Shown piece after piece: positions 59,571-64,000 of a stretch of DNA of 64,000 bases. Within the stretch, counting starts at the first letter, position 1. Each line of letters starts with the position of its first letter. The DNA is from Sequoia sempervirens (taxonomy: Eukaryota; Streptophyta; Pinopsida; Cupressales; Cupressaceae). A model generated the notes under the pieces. The model saw only the letters and a list, made by a program, of their open reading frames with translations. It made no database searches and was not told the DNA's origin. A program made the position numbers and the translations under genes. The stretch spans positions 34,369 through 98,368 of the forward strand of contig VDFB02254934.1 of NCBI GenBank assembly GCA_007258455.2, written 5' to 3'.

Positions 59571-60653
59571 TGTGGTAGTTGTCATTGATGTTAACACTGA
59601 TGGTTGTGTTTTCATTAATGTATATAATGATGGTTCTCATTGATGTTAACACTAAGGAGATTGTTGGTAGCTATTTTCAACATCATTTTTTATTTGTAAT
59701 TGATGCCATGCCTTATAAGAAAAGAGAAGAATTGAAGAAGTTCATTATTGGATATCATGCCTTATCAAAGAAGAATTCAATAAGTTCATGGTTTGATGTC
59801 TTTCCTTATAAAAAAAGAGAAAAGTTGAATAACTTCACAATTGGATTTCATTCCTTATCAATGAAGAGAAGAATCTAAGAAGATCATGGTTGCATATCAT
59901 GTCTATTAGGAAAATATGTCTCAACTTTGCAAATACATAAGGTATTGTTGATATGTCAGTGCGGAGGAGGTGGGGGGGTTATAGGGGGTACCCCTATGGG
60001 GTTTTGGGGGAGTTCATCCCATTTGGTAGGAGGCCTAGGGGTTGTATGCCTTGGTGAGGGTTCAAGGGAAATACCCCTGAAAGCCACATTTTATGTGTAT
60101 TTTATTATTGTAAATTTGGAACTTTTGTCATTAGATCTTAGATATGACTGTCAATATTTTGCAGTCTTGTCTTTCCCTAGAAGGAAACCCTATTTTATGA
60201 GGGTTTTGTATTATGGTTGTGTGTTGTGATGTATTTTGAGAGTTTAATAGAGGTTGTGTTTCCTCTAGATCTCTAATTGGTGACACTCCCATGAGAAAAT
60301 TTCTTTGTAAGTACATTATAATCTTTATGATTTCTAAATTATATATTGGGTGACTTTTGGAATGTGGGGTATTTCTCCCGAAAGGGCTTTCCCTGTGTAA
60401 TTAATTGTGTTGTGGTATCCATGATACTTTTATTTATGTTTATGTAACTATTAAAGATCTATAAGTTTTTTTGCGTTATTCTCTTCTTCAAATTAGTGTA
60501 GGACATTTCACTACCTTAGCTTCCTTACAAGTTATATCAAATCCTAATCACCTTTTTCTTCAGTTGTGGTTTGCTAGGTTTTTTGAACTAATCCAAATTT
60601 GAGGGGGAGCTTATGTAGAAGATATTTTATGATCTTGTTGCAAGAATTTTTAG
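59571..60653 (+). repeat. Copia LTR region (3' LTR of A, probably joined to 5' LTR of B)
   Basis: Begins TGTGGTAGTTG like 47,974. Four units of about 48 bases lie at 59,702-59,893 (ATGCCTTAT...GAAGTTCATTATTG). From about 59,930 the sequence no longer follows copia A: a G-rich section 59,965-60,070, GGGCTTTCCCTGTGTAATTA near 60,390 (a typical copia LTR end) and AATTTGAGGGGGAGC at 60,597-60,610, shortly before the copia B gag. The most economical reading is a truncated A LTR abutting the B LTR and leader. The exact joint is not visible. Confidence 0.5.
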
Positions 60654-61470
60654 ATGGGAAGTTCATCAAAGAGACTATAGGTGGATAAATTTTCTAGAAA
60701 TAATTTTGAAATGTGGAAGCTAGAGATGGAGGATCTGTTGATAGATCAAGATCTATGGGATCATGTTATTGATGAGAATGTTTCAATACTAGCAGATCCT
60801 ACTTAGAGTACTCAATATGATTTTATAGATCATAAATCCAAGGGCCTAATTAGATTATGCTTCGAAGAATCTATTTTAATCAATATCCATGAAGATTATT
60901 ATGCACAAAAACTATGGAAGAAGCTTGGTGCGATGTATCAATCCAAATCTTTAGTGATCAAGATTTTCTTCAAGAAAAAAATATATTCCTTGAGAATGGA
61001 AGAGAGTGAATGAATTATAGACTAATTGGAAGTATTCAATTTTTTTTTGGCTTAGTTGGCATAAATTGCTATCAAAATGGATGAGGAGGAGAAATTTTAG
61101 ATCTTTATTTGGTTTTTTCCTTATTTGTGGGATAATATTGTTATGGCTATTAGGAGTACTTGTGTTATATTGAAGACTATAGATGTGGTGGGTTCTTTTC
61201 TTTCTAAAGAGATGAGGAGGAAGGTATCCATTAGTTCCAAGGAGGCTCTCAATGTTCATGGAATACCTAAGGAAAAAGGAAAGAAAAATGAGAAGAATGA
61301 GAAATACAATTCCAAGGAGAGATCTAATCTCCTAGAAAGTCCAAAGTTATTTGTTGAAATTTTGATAAGCCTGGACATGTTTGTAAGGAATGTAAAGTAT
61401 TAGAGAAAAAGAAAATTAAGATATTTGATTCTAATTTTGAGTTATGGAATGAAGATCACAAAAAAAAACA
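60654..61470 (+). pseudogene. Ty1/copia element B gag
   Basis: ATG at 60,654 (MGSSSKRL, then a stop), followed in frame by NNFEMWKLEMEDLL, LWKKLGAMYQSKSLV and YSLRMEESE. Further on are MAIRSTCVILKTIDVVGSFL and a basic tail SKERSNLLESPK. A nucleocapsid knuckle at 61,352-61,393 keeps the Gly-His and last Cys (KPGHVCKEC), but its Trp codon is TGA and its second Cys is Phe. Fewer lesions than copia A. Confidence 0.75.
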
Positions 61471-62962
61471 TTATAGCTCCAGAAACTCATACAGGTAATG
61501 ATGCATGGTTAATTGACTTAGGTACATCTTTCCATATGACATTTAATAGAGATTGGTTTTTTTAATATGAAAAACCTAATGGAGTTAAGGTGTACTTGGG
61601 TAATTATTCTTATTTAAACATTATTTGTAAAGGTAAAGTTAAAATTAGGTTTCCTAATGGTAGAATAAAAATGATTAATGGTGTGTTACATATCCTTGGA
61701 TTAACACAAAATCTATTATTTGTAAGAAAACTAATAGATATAGGTGTGCAGGTAGTATTTTCTAATGTAGGATACAAAATGGTCAGAGGTGCTATGGTGA
61801 TTGTTAGAGGTGTTAGATGTGACACATTGTATAAGCTTGATGCATGATCTATTGAGTGTAATAGTACTTCTATGAAAAAAAGTTATGTGGAAGAGGTGAG
61901 AGTTTCACCTTCAATATATGGTCATGGCTTTCAGGTGCCCAAGGGTGCTCTTTCTATTGAATCAAAGTTACCTGTAGAGAAAAATATGATATGGCACTAT
62001 ATTTTTTGCCACATTGGAGAAAAGGGCCTAAGAGCCTTGAAAATAAAATTCTTGTTGAAGGTTTGTCATATTATAATCTTGAATTTGAATTTTATAATCA
62101 TTACATTTATGGAAAAGAAAACTGTGTTCAATCTTACTCAATCTCTCATAAATATTGAGTTGTATTAGATCTTATTCATTCTAATGTGTTTGTTCTTGTA
62201 AAGATGTTTCATCAATTAGTATGTCCACATATTATATTTCATTTATTGATGATTATAGCAAAAGAATAGTGGTATACTTTCTAAAGAGTAAATCTAAAGT
62301 TTTTAGTCTATTTAAATAATTTAAAGAAATGATTAAGTTTTATACTAGAAAGAAAATAAAATGTTTGAGGACTGATAATGGTGGTGAATTTTTCTCTAAT
62401 TATTTTGATATATTTTATAAATATTGTGTATTCATAGAAAAAATACAATTATATATCCTACACAATAAAATGGAGTTGAAGAAAGAATGAATAAGGCACT
62501 AATGAAGAAGGCTAGGAGTATATTGAGTGGTGCTGGTCTAGAGGAAAGGTTCTAGGTTGAAGTTGTTGCCAGTTCTTGTTACCTAATTAACAACCTACAT
62601 CAACTCTTGTTGATAAGATTCTTATATATGTACGGTTGGGTGACAAGCCTTCATTAAGACATATTAGAGTTGTTGGTTGTGAGGCATACACACATGTTCC
62701 AAAGGAGAAGTGAAAAAAGTTGGAGAACAAGGCTATGAAATGTATCTTCATTTGATATAGTTATGGTGTGAAAGGATACAAGCTTCTGAATCTTGTTGCA
62801 CAAAAAGGTAATAAAAATTAAAAGTGTTATTTTTAGAGAAACTAATCCTTCTTCTATTGCATTGCATCTACATAAAAGTAAACAAGAATATGTGATTCAA
62901 TTTCCTTCTACACTTAAGAAAGAAGAATCTAGTACCATGGATAGACAAGAAGTTGAGGAGAG
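61471..62962 (+). pseudogene. Copia B protease, pre-integrase and integrase
   Basis: The protease has WLIDLGTSFHMTFNRDW (61,509-61,560), with D-L-G in place of D-S-G. The following region is long and clean (GKVKIRFPNGRIKMINGVLH, then LYKLDA). Pre-integrase: IWHYIFCHIGEKGLRALK (61,990 onward). Integrase remnants in shifting frames include NGVEERMNKALMKKARS (62,470-62,530), with the catalytic Glu, and FREVNPSS-like copia linker text (62,835). No RT follows: copia B is cut off at 62,962, where a sequence with MITE termini starts. Confidence 0.75.
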
Positions 62963-63137
62963 GGGTATGTGCAGAATCATCATGGGCCAAAAAGTGGCAA
63001 TGGGAAAAAAAATACATTTTTCATCAACCCAAAAATGTGAAAATGCCGAGTTGACATTTTTTCTGGCTTGGGTGTTAGTAAATTGCTCCAAAGAAATTCC
63101 CAAACCAATATTTACATACCAGATATCCAATTTGGAT

Positions 63138-63218
63138 TGGATATCTGATTCAAATCAGATATCAGATCCAAATTAGATATCTGATCCAAATCGGATATTT
63201 GATCCAAATCGGATATCC
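63138..63218. repeat. 18-bp tandem repeat, partly palindromic
   Basis: Four to five copies of GGATATCTGATCCAAATC with small changes. GATATC and GATCCAAATC/GATTCAAATC phrases make neighbouring units partly complementary. The region just left (63,120-63,137, AGATATCCAATTTGGATT) extends the pattern in reverse. Confidence 0.85.
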
Positions 63219-63439
63219 GCTTTGAGGTGCCTCTAAATAAATATATCTAAGGGATCTTAAAATCATTTCTCATTTTGACAGGTTGTGGGCACATAGTGAG
63301 GAAGAGTTACAAATATCAAATATCCAATTTGAAAGGTATGATTTTGGAATTTTTTTCTTTACTCAATTTTTCAATTAGATTTGTATAATTTTACGTAGTC
63401 TTCTATGGATTTCTTTTTCAAAATAGGGTTTTTGATTTA

Positions 63440-63620
63440 CTTTTATGAAAAAATTGAGTTTACAATGGATTTTTATTAAAAATTAATGTTTTTTATGGAT
63501 TTTGATTAAAACATAGTGTTGTTTATGTATTTTTTATTAAAATTTAGAGTGTGTTATAGATTATTGTTAAAAAGTAGGTTTTATTTTGGATTTTTATTAA
63601 AAAGCAGGGTGATTTTACAA
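63440..63620. repeat. Degenerate tandem repeat, period about 35-40 bp
   Basis: About five copies of TATGGATTTTTATTAAAA with T-rich spacers, lying between the TATA-like site and the ORF at 63,690. Confidence 0.65.
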
Positions 63621-63689
63621 TAATTTCATTTCTTATATTGTGTAATTTCAATTCAGATTAATTAGTTTTAATCCTTTAACTAGGGCATT

Positions 63690-64000
63690 ATGGCTACTGA
63701 GAATGAAAAATGCACAAATCTAAATGATCCACCAACTGAGAATGAAAATGCACAAATGCCAAACGCTCCACCACCTCCATAGCCAGCAATTGAAGACTTA
63801 ATTCGTGAAAATTTGCAGCAATTGAGGGGCATTTATGATGTTTATATGAGAATCCCTCGATTATCTAAGATATCAAACACATTGAAGGAAATAATTAAAA
63901 ATATAGCAACCCTGTCCACACAACATAATGCCTTTCATTCATGGTGAGAAGACATGAGGGAATATTACACATGTGGATTGTCTTATGATGATGTGAAAGA
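63690..64000 (+). pseudogene. Unidentified ORF, N-terminal part, runs off the window
   Basis: ATG at 63,690 opens a frame with two stops (TAG near 63,780 after a Pro run, TGA near 63,945 after Trp); both are one transition from CAG or CGA. The N-terminus is Asn/Glu-rich and slightly repeated (ATENEKCTN / PTENENAQM), then PNAPPPP, then an ordered region LIRENLQQLRGIYDVYMRIP and LKEIIKNIATLSTQHNAFHSW. I recognise no family. Being 727 bases inside a MITE-type terminus, it is a candidate transposon protein. Confidence 0.4.

Larger units (their letters stand above)
62963..64000 (+). mobile_element. Element with MITE-family terminus and different interior (partial)
   Basis: Positions 62,963-63,001 read GGGTATGTGCAGAATCATCA, then GGGCCAAAAAGTGGCAAT, nearly identical to the end of MITE copies 3 and 5. 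From about 63,002 the sequence no longer matches any MITE copy. Downstream lie an 18-bp repeat array, a TATA-like CTCTAAATAAATATATC (63,231), a 40-bp repeat region and an ORF from 63,690 to the window end. No closing terminus is in the window. It may be a larger, possibly coding, member of the family. Confidence 0.5.

Noticed and set aside
63138..63218. CRISPR-like regular repeats
   Set aside because: Units are contiguous without spacers and the genome is a plant nuclear one; this is a simple tandem array.

Overview
The window looks like intergenic DNA of a large, AT-rich land-plant genome. Evidence: plant-type Ty3/gypsy elements of the Tat lineage (with a second, archaeal-type RNase H), plant Ty1/copia elements, a plant L1-type LINE ending in an RNase H, and MITEs nested in one another. 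A gymnosperm is a reasonable guess but the sequence does not prove it. I found no intact host gene, tRNA, rRNA or CRISPR array. Almost every coding stretch is a decayed mobile-element gene with in-frame stops and frameshifts. Identities quoted are estimates from alignment by eye.

Layout. (1) 1-17,419: two minus-strand, pol-less Ty3-type elements of one family. N1 has LTRs at 1-445 (cut by the window edge) and 8,062-11,870; its gag-like ORF is fused to an acidic repeat ORF. N2 keeps only its leader (11,871-13,526) and 5' LTR (13,527-17,419). N1 probably inserted into N2. (2) 17,420-21,256: low-information DNA with long TATG/ACAT microsatellites split by a MITE, and a perfect hairpin. (3) 21,257-26,005: 5'-truncated LINE (RT, zinc-binding region, RNase H) followed by an unidentified ORF with a coiled-coil tail. 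(4) 27,756-45,140: a minus-strand gag pseudogene split by a 15.1-kb Tat element (element P, 29,168-44,287, plus strand) with two LTRs and a matching 5-bp target duplication. P shares its leader and 3' noncoding region with N1, so N1 looks like a pol-less relative of P. (5) 47,974-about 59,900: Ty1/copia element A, whose LTR and integrase carry four MITE copies of one family plus a 2.1-kb unidentified insert. (6) about 59,930-62,962: Ty1/copia element B (gag to integrase). (7) 62,963-64,000: an element that starts with the same terminal sequence as the MITEs but then carries different DNA and an ORF running off the window.

The most interesting points are the MITE family (termini GGGTATGTG..., apparent 4-bp target duplications), its possible larger ORF-bearing relative at the right edge, a sequence-transfer footprint between two inverted MITE copies, the pol-less N1 partner of element P, and the extra ORF behind the LINE.
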